From positions 1 through 64,000 of the forward strand of contig NZ_RJVA01000014.1 in the NCBI RefSeq assembly GCF_003751385.1: a stretch of DNA of 64,000 bases. Direction: 5' to 3'. The DNA is from Desulfosoma caldarium. GTDB lineage: Bacteria; Desulfobacterota; Syntrophobacteria; Syntrophobacterales; DSM-9756. This document shows, one piece after another, positions 43,803 through 53,052 of the stretch. Position 1 is the stretch's first letter; each line of letters starts with the position of its first letter. A model generated the notes under the pieces. The model searched no databases and was not told the origin of the DNA. It saw only the letters and a list, made by a program, of their open reading frames with translations. The position numbers were made by a program, and so were the translations under genes.

Positions 43803-46575
43803 AGACAGGCGGCGTGGTCCCTGCCGTGTGTTCTCCATGGAGCTTGCGCACCACGTAGGGCAGAATGCCTCCGTGGCAAAAGTATTCCACCTCCATCTCC
43901 GTCTCCAGTCGCGCCGTTACCGTAAAGGATACGGCGGATCCGTCCACCTTGGCCGCAGTGACCTGGAGTTTCTTTCGAGGCATCAGATTTTCCAGCCCTC
44001 GAATGTCATAGACTTCGGTGCCGTCCAATCCCAGGGACGCAGCACTCTGACCCTGTTCAAAGACCAAAGGCAACACGCCCATGCCCACAAGATTGCTTCG
44101 ATGAATCCGTTCAAAAGACTGGGCGATCACGGCGCGCACGCCAAGAAGCGCCGTCCCTTTGGCCGCCCAGTCCCGAGAAGACCCTGTGCCGTACTCCTCG
44201 TCGGCCAAGACCACCAAAGGTGTCCCTTCCGCGGCATAAGCCATGGCCGCATCATAGACAAACATGAGGGTCCCTTCGGGAAGCTTGCGCGTCCACGACC
44301 CTTCTCGGCCGTCGGCCATATGGTTGCGCAAACGAATGTTGCCGAAAGTGCCTCGAAGCATCACTTCGTGATTGCCGCGCCGCGCTCCGTAGGAATTGAA
44401 AGCCCCCGGGTCCACACCCCGCTCCATAAGGTAACGCCCCGCCGGATAGTCTTTGGGTATGGATCCCGCCGGTGAAATGTGGTCGGTGGTGACCGAACGA
44501 CCCAAAACCAGCAGGGCTCGAGCCCCAATGATATCGCGGGGCGCTTCGGGAACGGGCGATAGGGCGTCAAAATACGGTGGCTTGCGAATATACGTGGAAT
44601 CCGCATCCCACGGAAACGTGGTGCACTTCGAAACCTCAAGCCGCTGCCATAGATCGTCGCCTTCGTAAACGGCACCATAGGCTTTGCGAAAAAAGTCCTC
44701 CTTGACCGAGGCACGCACCATTTGAGCGATCTCGGCCTCAGAAGGCCACAGGTCTTCCAGATAGACCGGATCTCCGTTGGGGTCCAACGCCAGTGGTTCC
44801 CGGTCCATATCCACATCCACGCGCCCGGCTAAGGCAAAGGCCACCACGAGCATGGGGGATGCGAGAAAGTTGGATCGCACGCGAGGGTGAATGCGCGCCT
44901 CAAAGTTACGGTTTCCGGAAAGAACCGCCGCCACGTTGAGTTTTTCCTTTTCGATCACCTTTTCCACTGCCGGGTGCAATGGTCCACTGTTGCCGATGCA
45001 CGTGGTGCACCCATACCCCACACAATGAAACCCCAGGGCCTCCAAGTAGGGCAAAAGTCCCGCGTGAGCCAAATAGTCCACGACCACACGGCTGCCGGGG
45101 GCCAGAGATGTCTTCACATGGGGCGCAACACGCAGACCTCGGCGCACCGCATTGCGTGCCAAAAGGCCCGCCCCGATCATCACCGACGGGTTCGACGTGT
45201 TGGTGCAGGACGTGATGGCCGCCAGCACCACGGATCCGTCGCCAATGTGGGATAGGCGCCCGTAGACTTCCACCGGGTAAAAGCGCTGTCCCAAAGGCAT
45301 GCAGGCTTTGAGCTTTTCCGTCGTGCATCCCGATTCATTCATGAAAACGGATTCCTGCGCTTTCGCCACGTGCGAATCGTAGCGACACCCTAGAAGCTCA
45401 CCAAAGCGGGCCTTAAGGTTTTTTAGAGGGATACGATCCTGGGGTCGAGCGGGACCGGCCACACAGGGTTCCACCTCGGCCAAATCCAGCTCGATGACAT
45501 CCGTGTATTGTGGCTCAGGGCCTTCTGCAAAAAGTTTAAGCGCCTTCGCCGCAGCTTCCACAAAGCCCGCTCGGTCCCCTCTTCCCGTGGCCCGAAGATA
45601 CTCCAGGGTAACCGCATCGATGGGGAAAAACCCCACCGTGGCGCCGTATTCCGGAGCCATGTTTGCCACGGTGGCCCGATCCGGAAGGGATAGGAACCGC
45701 AGACTGGGTCCGAAAAATTCCACGAATTTTTCCACCACGTTGTACGAACGCAGCCTCTCGGTTATAAAAAGCACCAGGTCCGTGGCGGTGACCCTTGGGG
45801 CCAGCCGCCCTACGAGCCGCACACCGATGACTTCTGGAAGCGTCATCCAATAAGGTTGGCCCAACATGACCGCCTCGGCTTCAATGCCCCCTACACCCCA
45901 ACCCAAGACCCCCATGCCGTTGATCATGGTCGTGTGCGAGTCCGTTCCTACGAGGGTGTCCGGGTAAGCCCTCATGATGTCCCCCAATGTACCGGGGTCA
46001 AGGACAATCACCTGGGCCAAAGATTCCAAATTGACCTGATGACAGATGCCCGATTTGGGCGGAACCACCCGCAGGGTTTCGAAGCTTTTTTGAGCCCATT
46101 TGAGCAGCGCGTAGCGTTCCGCGTTTCTTTCGTATTCTTTTACGACGTTGCGCCATAAGGCGCGCTCCGTGCCGTAAAAATCCACCTGGACCGAATGGTC
46201 CACGACCAAATCCACGGGAACCAGCGGATTGATGCGGCCGGGATCACCGCCCAAAGCCTTCATGGCATCGCGCATGGCCGCCAAATCCACCACAGCAGGC
46301 ACACCGGTAAAGTCCTGCATGAGGACTCGGGCCGGGTAAAAGGCGATTTCCACGGGACTCTCATGGCGAGAAAGCCATCGAGCCGCTTTTTCCACATCTG
46401 ACGGTTTCACCGTCACTCCGTCCATCTTGCGGGCAAGATTTTCCACAAGCACACGAATACAAAAAGGAAGGCGCTGCACCGCAACGCCCAAATCCTTTTC
46501 CAAGGCATCCATATCGAGGAGTTCGATTTTTTTTCCAGACAGTTCCAAGGTCTTGGTAGGATAAGGCTTCTTCAT
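43792..46575 (-). CDS. acnA: Aconitate hydratase A
   Basis: A 927-residue iron-sulfur enzyme interconverting citrate and isocitrate; AcnA-type proteins may also bind RNA as IRP-like regulators. The cluster cysteines are in ITSCTNTSNPSV and GYGCTTCIGNSGP, and active-site serine/arginine segments include EEYGTGSSRDWA. ATG 46575 (MKKPYPTKTLEL) with AAAGGG upstream is used; the frame extends to 46725 without family similarity. It runs tail-to-tail with the TSUP gene and 7 bases after the Nudix gene on the same strand. Confidence 0.95.
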   Translation of the reverse strand: MKKPYPTKTLELSGKKIELLDMDALEKDLGVAVQRLPFCIRVLVENLARKMDGVTVKPSDVEKAARWLSRHESPVEIAFYPARVLMQDFTGVPAVVDLAAMRDAMKALGGDPGRINPLVPVDLVVDHSVQVDFYGTERALWRNVVKEYERNAERYALLKWAQKSFETLRVVPPKSGICHQVNLESLAQVIVLDPGTLGDIMRAYPDTLVGTDSHTTMINGMGVLGWGVGGIEAEAVMLGQPYWMTLPEVIGVRLVGRLAPRVTATDLVLFITERLRSYNVVEKFVEFFGPSLRFLSLPDRATVANMAPEYGATVGFFPIDAVTLEYLRATGRGDRAGFVEAAAKALKLFAEGPEPQYTDVIELDLAEVEPCVAGPARPQDRIPLKNLKARFGELLGCRYDSHVAKAQESVFMNESGCTTEKLKACMPLGQRFYPVEVYGRLSHIGDGSVVLAAITSCTNTSNPSVMIGAGLLARNAVRRGLRVAPHVKTSLAPGSRVVVDYLAHAGLLPYLEALGFHCVGYGCTTCIGNSGPLHPAVEKVIEKEKLNVAAVLSGNRNFEARIHPRVRSNFLASPMLVVAFALAGRVDVDMDREPLALDPNGDPVYLEDLWPSEAEIAQMVRASVKEDFFRKAYGAVYEGDDLWQRLEVSKCTTFPWDADSTYIRKPPYFDALSPVPEAPRDIIGARALLVLGRSVTTDHISPAGSIPKDYPAGRYLMERGVDPGAFNSYGARRGNHEVMLRGTFGNIRLRNHMADGREGSWTRKLPEGTLMFVYDAAMAYAAEGTPLVVLADEEYGTGSSRDWAAKGTALLGVRAVIAQSFERIHRSNLVGMGVLPLVFEQGQSAASLGLDGTEVYDIRGLENLMPRKKLQVTAAKVDGSAVSFTVTARLETEMEVEYFCHGGILPYVVRKLHGEHTAGTTPPVSTS

Positions 46576-46582
46576 AGAGAAT

Positions 46583-47542
46583 TTACCCTTTCCGATGTGG
46601 GTCATTGGATCTTTGGGGCGTTGACGTGGGGTGTGTTGAGGCTTTCCCGCAAACTGGAGCGGACTCGGCCTCGCCCTCTTTTGTGGCTGTTGACAACGGA
46701 GCTGCAAAGCGTACATCAACCCCATCGGGGCCTTTGATGATAAAATCTCGCAGCCCGTAGTAGCGGTCTTCCAAAGGCGTCACGATGGCATAACCCAGCT
46801 CCTGGACCTTCTTGTAAACGGCGTCCACATCAGAGACCATGACACGGATATTGCCAACGGGTTGCGCGGGCGGGCTCAGCTCGTGCCGCTCCACCACAAA
46901 GAGCAAAGAATCTTCCCAGCGCAATTCTGCAAAGGGTCCATCCCGGCGGCTTACGTGAAAGCCTAAGTCCTGAAAAAATCGGCACGACGTTTCCACATCA
47001 CGGACGTACAAAGCAAAGACCAACTGCTCGCCAGGGGAGACCACACGCTTTTCCATTGCATCTCCTTTGGTGCGGCGTCGAAGGAATTCCTTTACGGCAG
47101 GACCTGTGCCGGCATTCCACGGTTTGACCTGTTCCGGAGGCAGCACCTTCGCTTCGGCGATTTCGTGGCCAAGAACCAAAGTCCCTTCTGCGCGCACGTG
47201 GAAAGCGGCAATGGTTTGGTTTTTTTCTGGAAAGTCATAGTGACCCAGGAAATCCACGATGCGCCCCGTAAGCCCCAGCTCTTCGGCGACTTCACGAAGG
47301 ATTCCCTCTTCCGGCGTTTCCCCCGCTTCGAGAAAACCGGCCACAATGCCGAAAAACCGCTGAGGCCAGCCTCGACTGCGCACCAGTATTACCCCGCCGT
47401 TCCATTCCACAACGCCGGCCACCACAGGGGTGGGGTTGTTCCAGTAGATATAACCGCAGAGGGAATCCGGGCAAACTTTTCGAGGACGTCCATCGATGAA
47501 GGCATGGGCAAGGGGTTTTCCACATTCCGGGCAAAATTTCAC
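46583..47542 (-). CDS. Nudix hydrolase fused to a glyoxalase/VOC domain
   Basis: 319 residues. Residues 1-35 are a zinc ribbon (CPEC...CPDSLC), 36-160 a Nudix domain with a complete box (GFLEAGETPEEG, REVAEELG), as in NADH pyrophosphatase-like proteins. Residues 168-285 are a glyoxalase/VOC fold (LVFALYVRDVETSCRFFQDLG; IRVMVSDVDAVYKKV). The two parts read through in one frame, but an AAAGGAG lies 5 bases before an in-frame ATG at 47056, exactly at the start of the VOC part, so the second domain may also be made alone. The C-terminal 30 residues are low complexity. Confidence 0.75.
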   Translation of the reverse strand: MKFCPECGKPLAHAFIDGRPRKVCPDSLCGYIYWNNPTPVVAGVVEWNGGVILVRSRGWPQRFFGIVAGFLEAGETPEEGILREVAEELGLTGRIVDFLGHYDFPEKNQTIAAFHVRAEGTLVLGHEIAEAKVLPPEQVKPWNAGTGPAVKEFLRRRTKGDAMEKRVVSPGEQLVFALYVRDVETSCRFFQDLGFHVSRRDGPFAELRWEDSLLFVVERHELSPPAQPVGNIRVMVSDVDAVYKKVQELGYAIVTPLEDRYYGLRDFIIKGPDGVDVRFAAPLSTATKEGEAESAPVCGKASTHPTSTPQRSNDPHRKG

Positions 47543-48107
47543 GTCTCTTTCCTATGCGCAGCCCGCCTCCAAGACATATTCCAAAACGATGCTCCTTGCG
47601 ATGCGTGTGCGCAACCACCTTAATGAGGGAATGTTCGCCTTTGCCGTCCTTTCCAAGGAGAACAACGTCCTTTATCTCTCCCAGGAAAGCATCCCGGAAC
47701 ACCGCGCTCGGCATGCCCTCAAAAGTAGAAGTTGTATATTGGCATGATGATGGCCCGCCATCAAGAGCCTTGCGTGCCTCTCCTGTGAACCGATCGCCGC
47801 GAGACACGAACAGTCACGGCGTCTTCATTCCTTTTTGGCACGTCGTTCGCCGTGAAAGCGGCCAAATGTGCCCCAAAAGCCCTGATGTTCGTTCCGTTCT
47901 TAGTCGGAGCGTCGCCCCCTCCACATAAACCATCGGGAATCCACAAAGCATCCCTCCTTCCAAAGCGCATGGTGGGTTGCCATACTCCTTTTGAGTTAAG
48001 GCACTCCGCGGCGACCCCTTTCATCCTTGGGGCGAGAAAGCTTTCTCATAAACGTTGAGGCATTATGACCTGATAGGCTGCGGAGTTGGAGATCAGAAGG
48101 CTGTGCG
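47543..48107. other. Gap of 565 bases without a gene
   Basis: Lies between the divergent Nudix-VOC and bacterioferritin genes and so should hold both their promoters. The bacterioferritin promoter is visible at its right end. No clear promoter for the Nudix gene, no RNA gene and no coding region were recognised. Confidence 0.4.
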
Positions 48108-48136
48108 TTGCCCCTCAGGCGATCGGTGTTTAAAAT
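48108..48136 (+). promoter_or_regulatory. Probable sigma70 promoter for bacterioferritin
   Basis: TTGCCC at 48108-48113 is followed after 17 bases by TAAAAT (one mismatch to TATAAT) at 48131-48136. The start codon is 70 bases downstream. No Fur or PerR box was recognised around it. Confidence 0.5.
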
Positions 48137-48206
48137 GACTGTTATAAGTGAACCAAGGCAAGAGCATCGACGGGATAACTTTTCAAAAAATTCGGAGGAC
48201 GCCACG

Positions 48207-48743
48207 ATGGAAAGCAAGGAAAAGCGACGCGAAAAAGTCATCGACGTGCTCAACAAGGCTCGGGCCATGGAACTGCTGGCCATTCATCAGTACATGAACC
48301 AGCACTACAACTTAGACGACCTGGACTACGGGGAACTGGCGGCCAAGATGAAACTCATCGCTATCGATGAAATGCGCCATGCCGAGATGTTTGCGGAAAG
48401 GATCAAAGAATTGGGAGGAGAACCGGTCACGGTTTATGACGGCCAGGTGGTTAAGGGTCAAAACGTGCGGGAGATTTTTCCCTTTGACGCCAATCTGGAA
48501 GACGAGACCATCGACATCTACAACCAGTTTCGTCTGGTGTGTCAGGAAAACGGCGATGCCGTCAGCATGAAACTCTTCGAAGACATCATCAATGAAGAAC
48601 AAATTCACTACAACTATTTTGATAACGTGGATGCCCATATCAAAAAATTGGGCGACACCTACCTTGCCAAGATTGCAGGCACACCCTCGGAAACGGGCCT
48701 TCCTCCTCGAGGATTTGCCGTGGGTACCGGCGCTCAGGCATAA
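48207..48743 (+). CDS. bfr: Bacterioferritin / ferritin-like iron storage protein
   Basis: 178 residues of four-helix ferritin-like fold. The diiron ligands appear in MELLAIHQYMNQHY (first Glu), DEMRHAEMF (Glu and His) and NEEQIHYNYF (last Glu and His), and the methionine of the haem site falls in the MRHAEM region. It stores iron and removes peroxide in anaerobes. ATG 48207 with GGAGG 8 bases upstream is the start; an upstream in-frame extension is unsupported. The C-terminal 20 residues are not part of the usual fold. Confidence 0.88.
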   Translation: MESKEKRREKVIDVLNKARAMELLAIHQYMNQHYNLDDLDYGELAAKMKLIAIDEMRHAEMFAERIKELGGEPVTVYDGQVVKGQNVREIFPFDANLEDETIDIYNQFRLVCQENGDAVSMKLFEDIINEEQIHYNYFDNVDAHIKKLGDTYLAKIAGTPSETGLPPRGFAVGTGAQA

Positions 48744-48835
48744 ACGCCGTAAAGGAACGAGGACCGGGGCACAACGACGCCACCTTCAGATACGGATCCT
48801 TGTGAATTAAAAGACCACGTCCATCCGTGAAGCCC

Positions 48836-48887
48836 GCGCAAGCGGGGGATTCAAAACGAGCCATACGTTTTGGACTCCCGCCTGCGC
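48836..48887. repeat. REP-like double inverted repeat between bfr and the chemoreceptor gene
   Basis: Arms 48836-48858 and 48866-48887 (GCGCAAGCGGG...CAAAACG against CGTTTTGGA...CCTGCGC) pair with few mismatches around AGCCATA. Inside the first arm lies the small hairpin CCCGC-GCAA-GCGGG. It resembles the dispersed palindromic repeats with a GCGGG core found in many proteobacteria. It sits between convergent genes, so it may also stop transcription. Confidence 0.6.
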
Positions 48888-48957
48888 CAATAAAACAGAG
48901 TGCCCCCTTCTCGGACAATCTTATCGTCAAAGCCGTTTACATCCCCAATACAGATCA

Positions 48958-50886
48958 TCAATCCAGGGCCGGCCATTTTTCAGGTTCGCTTTTCTGACCG
49001 GCGGCTTCTGTCCGAAGGTGCTTGGCTGCGCCCTCATAAGTCCTGTATCCCGCCGCAACCTTGGTCCTTTTTGTCGTGCTCGCTGGGCCTGCCGTCGCTC
49101 CGGCGCCGTCTCCCACCGTTAACTGTCGGCTAGAATCCACGGAAATGCCCACGAAGGCACCAAGGTGGCCAACATGTTCGGCCAAAAGACGGCTCTGCGC
49201 GTCCAGCTCCTCCGCAACCGATGCAAGCTCCTCGGATCGGGAGGCGTTATCCTGCACGACTCCATTCAAGTCGTTTATGGCTTGATTAAGTTGATCCACA
49301 CCCCTGCTCTGTTCCTCCGCGGCATTCCGAATTTCATGGATAATGTCGGTGACTTTTTTCGCATGCTCCCCCATGTCGTAAAAGCCACCCACTGTCTCTT
49401 TGGTCAGCTCGTCAACCCGCCGCACCGCTTCCATGACCGTTTCAATAACCTGCTGCGTTTCCTTTGACGCCCCGGCCGCTCTCATTGCGAGATTGCGCAC
49501 TTCTTCGGCCACCACGGCAAATCCGGCCCCCACCTCACCGGCTCGAGCAGCTTCCACGGCCGCATTCAAAGCCAAAAGGTTGGTTTGAAAAGCAATTTCG
49601 TCGATATGCTTGATGATCTTCATGGCCGCTTCGCTGTTGACCACAACCTGTTTGATCGCCTCGGCGGTCTGTCGAAGAGCCTTGTGGCTTATTTTCATAC
49701 TCTGCGCCGTTTGATCCGAAAACCTGTTGAGCTCTCTTATCCGTTCGACGGTCATATTAAGCTGCGAGGTCATCTCTTCCGATGTGGCGCTACTTTCTTC
49801 AATGGCCGCGGCCTGCCTTGAAGAGCCGTCAGCCAGTTGGGCACTGGACGAAGCAAGCTGGAAAGAGCCGCTCAGGATTTGTTTGGAGGCTTCGTTGAGT
49901 CCTTGCAACCCGTGATGGAGTCTTTTCACCGTTGATCTGTAGGTCCATAGAGAGAATATTATGACAAATATGATGGCCGATAGACCACCGACAATAATTC
50001 CAATGGATGTGCGTTTAGCCCTCTGAGCGACGTGGTCAGAATACTGCGTCACACTATCAGCCGCCCCTTGTATCACCCCATCCATCTGAGAAATAACACG
50101 AGTCCACAAATCGAAGAATTTTTTTGCTTCTATGCTAAAGGATCCGCTCGGCGCCTCTTTAAAAAAGATATCCGATACATTCTGGGCAGATGCCAAGGTG
50201 TCGCCGGAGATAATCGATTGAAATTGTGCCATCATATCCTTCGGAAGTATAATCAGCTGAGATCGAAGAAGAGATTGGAGACTTCCGTACCATGTTATAA
50301 GCTTGGAGAGTTCATTGTCGGAAATAGGTTTTCCCCTGGCGATTAGCCCGGAACCAAAGCCTCGCAGTTTTCCGGCGTTTTCCTTGGCAAGATCCAACAC
50401 ATAAAGGCTCAACATGGTCTTACCAACGCCACCAGTTGTTTTGGCCCGCGCTGTGGCGATTTCCACAGCCAAAAGCATGTCAACCAAATCGGTATAGCGA
50501 AAAAACATATTTTTTCCCGCCTGGATTCCGCTCCTGATTTCGGCCAACTGTTGTGGAATTTTTTCTGCCCGTTTGGCTGGTTCCGCCGCAATGGATCCCT
50601 GTGACAAAGCCGCCACGAAACGCTGAAGGGCTTCATCGGTCTGTGCCCTTGGGCCCTTCAGTTCTTCTGCGGATATTCCGCCGCTAATAAATATGGCACT
50701 GATACCCCTTTCCTTTTGAATGCATGTAATAAGATGTGATGTTGCGCTCAGAAGATTAACATTGGACATTTGGATCCTAGAGATCCTATATTCGGACTGA
50801 AGTCCAAGCACGACCCACACGATTAATAGAGCCATCAGACACACGGGAACGATCCACATCACCATCATTCTCGTTTTCAGACTCAT
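48958..50886 (-). CDS. Methyl-accepting chemotaxis protein with NIT sensor domain
   Basis: 642 residues. A transmembrane helix (about 10-31), a periplasmic nitrate/nitrite-sensing NIT domain beginning with the hallmark [14 protein letters not shown] (about 57-70), a second helix (about 302-325) and a long cytoplasmic signalling coiled coil with the conserved tip [20 protein letters not shown]. No HAMP with clear consensus was seen. AGGAGG lies 9 bases before ATG 50886. It has no pentapeptide tether for CheR/CheB at the end. No che genes are nearby. Confidence 0.88.
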   Translation of the reverse strand: MSLKTRMMVMWIVPVCLMALLIVWVVLGLQSEYRISRIQMSNVNLLSATSHLITCIQKERGISAIFISGGISAEELKGPRAQTDEALQRFVAALSQGSIAAEPAKRAEKIPQQLAEIRSGIQAGKNMFFRYTDLVDMLLAVEIATARAKTTGGVGKTMLSLYVLDLAKENAGKLRGFGSGLIARGKPISDNELSKLITWYGSLQSLLRSQLIILPKDMMAQFQSIISGDTLASAQNVSDIFFKEAPSGSFSIEAKKFFDLWTRVISQMDGVIQGAADSVTQYSDHVAQRAKRTSIGIIVGGLSAIIFVIIFSLWTYRSTVKRLHHGLQGLNEASKQILSGSFQLASSSAQLADGSSRQAAAIEESSATSEEMTSQLNMTVERIRELNRFSDQTAQSMKISHKALRQTAEAIKQVVVNSEAAMKIIKHIDEIAFQTNLLALNAAVEAARAGEVGAGFAVVAEEVRNLAMRAAGASKETQQVIETVMEAVRRVDELTKETVGGFYDMGEHAKKVTDIIHEIRNAAEEQSRGVDQLNQAINDLNGVVQDNASRSEELASVAEELDAQSRLLAEHVGHLGAFVGISVDSSRQLTVGDGAGATAGPASTTKRTKVAAGYRTYEGAAKHLRTEAAGQKSEPEKWPALD

Positions 50887-51042
50887 CAGAAACACCTCCT
50901 TGGCTTTTAGAAAACCTAGCTGACGATGGCAAAGACATGGGTGGCCAGAGGTCCCAGGGATCCGACGACCGCATAGCCTGCAGACCTTGGGTCACCCGTA
51001 AAGTTTTTTCGGGCCTCCGCGGCATGCATTCGGCGCATGAGC

Positions 51043-51216
51043 CTATCGTTCCTTGTCCTTGATGGCTTTGTCTTGATGGTGACGGCACCATTCCTCATAG
51101 AGCATGTGCCTCATTTTATGCTGCAAGTCTTCTGGGAGCACAAAGTGCGGACATGTCTCAAAGATATCTTGGGGTTCACACAGTTCAAACCAGGCGCAAT
51201 CCATGCAGGTGATCAT
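51043..51216 (-). CDS. Small cysteine-rich protein
   Basis: 57 residues with four or five cysteines, MITCMDCAWFELCEP at the start and CPHF later, then a charged helical tail. The spacing (C-x2-C-x5-C...C) suggests a metal site. GAAGGGG precedes ATG 51216; an earlier in-frame start at 51249 is possible. It lies 156 bases upstream of the chemoreceptor on the same strand. No family was recognised. Confidence 0.45.
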   Translation of the reverse strand: MITCMDCAWFELCEPQDIFETCPHFVLPEDLQHKMRHMLYEEWCRHHQDKAIKDKER

Positions 51217-51319
51217 GCCCCTTCCCGTCCCAATCCGTCCAACTGACACAGGACCCTAGGATTCTTGGCCTCACTGAGGGTTATCGGCAGGACATGATCC
51301 CAGCTTGAGTTTTTTCCTC

Positions 51320-52123
51320 TTAAAAGTCACCGAGGTTGTGCACATACCCGCGAATCAGCGCATGGGCTCCTTCGGGCGCGGCCAGCAAAGGGCCGTCGAC
51401 GCGCCGCGTTTCGAAATACTCATTGAGATGGAACGGTTTTCCGTCGAGAAACTTCAGGTTTCCTCCGGCCGCCTGAAGAATGATTTGGGCGGCCGCAAGG
51501 TCCTGATAGGACACGTTGCGCATCAAGGCTCCTTCGGCTCGCCCCATGGCCACATAGCTCACGTGGGCGGCCGTACATCCTAGGTTTCGAATTTTTCCTG
51601 GAAAATTCGACCGGAAATGCTCATGCATGCGCGAATAGGTCAACAGCAGACTCTCGTTGTTGATCTCGCCCGAATAGGCGATGCCGATGGGCATGTTGTT
51701 GAGAAACGCACCCCGGTCAGGTTCTCCGTAGAAGCATTCGCCCGTTACGGGCATGTGAAAGATTCCGAGCACGGGCCAGAAGTTTTCAAACAGGGCCAGG
51801 GAAGTGCCCCAAAGAGGAATACCGGCTTGGAAATTGGCCACACCGTCCAACGCATCGTAAACCCAAAGGTATCCTTTGTGGCCGTGCACATAGTCTTTGC
51901 GGGCCGGGGCATCCCCGAAAACTTCGTGTTCCGGAAAGCGACTTTGGAGCGTGTCGTGGAAAAATCCGATGAGGTGCAGTTCCGCTTCCGTGACCAAATC
52001 TTCGTCGAACTTCACGTCTTTTCGGCCTTTACCGTAAAAGCGAAGGGCTTCTCGACCGGCCTGCCGAACCACGTCCAAAGCGAATTCTCGAAGCTCTTCT
52101 ATCCCGGCACCCTCTTGACTCAT
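51320..52123 (-). CDS. Inositol-monophosphatase-like protein with altered metal motif
   Basis: 267 residues of the FIG/IMPase fold. The second motif reads WVYDALDGVANF instead of W-x-DPIDGT, and the first, normally GEE, reads FGDAPARKD. The C-terminal SYQDLAAAQIILQAAGG matches WDxAAxxxxxxAGG. Two metal-binding aspartates remain, but key residues differ, so phosphatase activity is uncertain. ATG 52123 with AAGGAGGGAG upstream is clear; the frame extends to 52192. It is alone in its unit, divergent from rlmE. Confidence 0.75.
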   Translation of the reverse strand: MSQEGAGIEELREFALDVVRQAGREALRFYGKGRKDVKFDEDLVTEAELHLIGFFHDTLQSRFPEHEVFGDAPARKDYVHGHKGYLWVYDALDGVANFQAGIPLWGTSLALFENFWPVLGIFHMPVTGECFYGEPDRGAFLNNMPIGIAYSGEINNESLLLTYSRMHEHFRSNFPGKIRNLGCTAAHVSYVAMGRAEGALMRNVSYQDLAAAQIILQAAGGNLKFLDGKPFHLNEYFETRRVDGPLLAAPEGAHALIRGYVHNLGDF

Positions 52124-52364
52124 ATCGCTCCCTCCTTTTTCTGACGGTGCTTCATTTCCATTCTTTTTTCCAGACCTTGCCCCATGGACCATAAAAGGTT
52201 ACCGCGTGCTTGTCAAAGGATGACACGGCACGCAGCGCCCTCTTTTATGTATGGCACCAATCCGTCGCTATGCGCCCTCTCTTGAAGCCCGTTGAGCACG
52301 GCCATCTGGAGAAGCGGCGCGAGCCGCCACATTTCCTATGGCCTACGGTTCGCGGCGGCGGCGT

Positions 52365-52393
52365 TTGCAACCCACCGGCGAATGTGTTATGAA
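52365..52393 (+). promoter_or_regulatory. Sigma70 promoter for rlmE-yebC-ruvCA
   Basis: TTGCAA at 52365-52370 is followed after 17 bases by TATGAA at 52388-52393. The expected start of transcription is near 52400, about 38 bases before the rlmE ATG. The -10 box lies inside a perfect palindrome described separately. Confidence 0.6.
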
Positions 52394-52402
52394 CACATTC
52401 GC
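52378..52402. promoter_or_regulatory. Perfect 25-base palindrome over the rlmE promoter (operator candidate)
   Basis: GCGAATGTGT (52378-52387), spacer TATGA, ACACATTCGC (52393-52402): arms of 10 bases with no mismatch. It covers the -10 box and the likely start site, a position where a bound dimer would block RNA polymerase. It does not match the LexA boxes known to me from E. coli, B. subtilis or Geobacter. Confidence 0.55.
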
Positions 52403-52437
52403 TTGAAAAAAAGCGTAATTAGAGGTTTTCCTTGGGC

Positions 52438-53037
52438 ATGAGTCACCCGTATCAGGACCATTACTTTCATCGAGCCAAGAAAGAGGGGTACCTTGCGCGT
52501 GCGGTTTACAAGCTGGTGGAGATTCAAGCCAAGTATCGACTGGTCCGGCCTGGGGACCATGTTTTGGATCTGGGCGCGGCGCCGGGGTCCTGGATGCAGC
52601 TCACCAGCCGCATCGTGGGGCCAAAAGGCTTGGTGGTGGGCATCGATCTTCAACCCATCGCCCATGCTTTTCCTGACCATGTGGTGACCCTGCAGCAGGA
52701 TATCTTCGATGAAACGATCGCAGAAGAAGTGCTGCAGCGCTACGGCCCTTTTGATGTGGTGCTGAGCGACATGGCCCCAAAGACCTCAGGGATCAAATCC
52801 GCCGACGCCGCGCGCTCGGAACTACTTTTTGAAAGGGCTTTGGATTTGGCCTGCAGGTCGCTCCGCCCTGGCGGAAAGTTCCTTGCGAAAATCTTTCAAG
52901 GCGACGAGTTTCATCAGTTGCTTTTACGGGTCAAGATGTTTTTTCGGCGTGTGAAGGTGGTCAAGCCGGACGCCTCACGCAAGCAAAGTCGAGAAATTTA
53001 CGTCCTTGCCATGGACTTCAAGGACGCCAACGGTTGA
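52438..53037 (+). CDS. rlmE: 23S rRNA (uridine-2'-O-)-methyltransferase RlmE
   Basis: 199 residues of the FtsJ/RrmJ family; methylates U2552 of 23S rRNA using S-adenosylmethionine. The SAM loop DLGAAPGSW (about residues 42-50) and the K-D-K-E set (AVYKL, LSDMAP, FLAKIFQG, SREIYVLA) are intact. ATG 52438 is chosen; TTG 52432 is closer to an AGAGG ribosome site and is possible. It leads the yebC-ruv series. Confidence 0.93.
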   Translation: MSHPYQDHYFHRAKKEGYLARAVYKLVEIQAKYRLVRPGDHVLDLGAAPGSWMQLTSRIVGPKGLVVGIDLQPIAHAFPDHVVTLQQDIFDETIAEEVLQRYGPFDVVLSDMAPKTSGIKSADAARSELLFERALDLACRSLRPGGKFLAKIFQGDEFHQLLLRVKMFFRRVKVVKPDASRKQSREIYVLAMDFKDANG

Positions 53038-53052
53038 ACGGAGGACAGCATC

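Noticed and set aside
50887-51042. Possible cyclic-di-GMP (GEMM) riboswitch upstream of the chemoreceptor
   Set aside because: Some GC-rich pairing exists, but the invariant ACGCAAAGCC-type core and the receptor for the tetraloop are missing.
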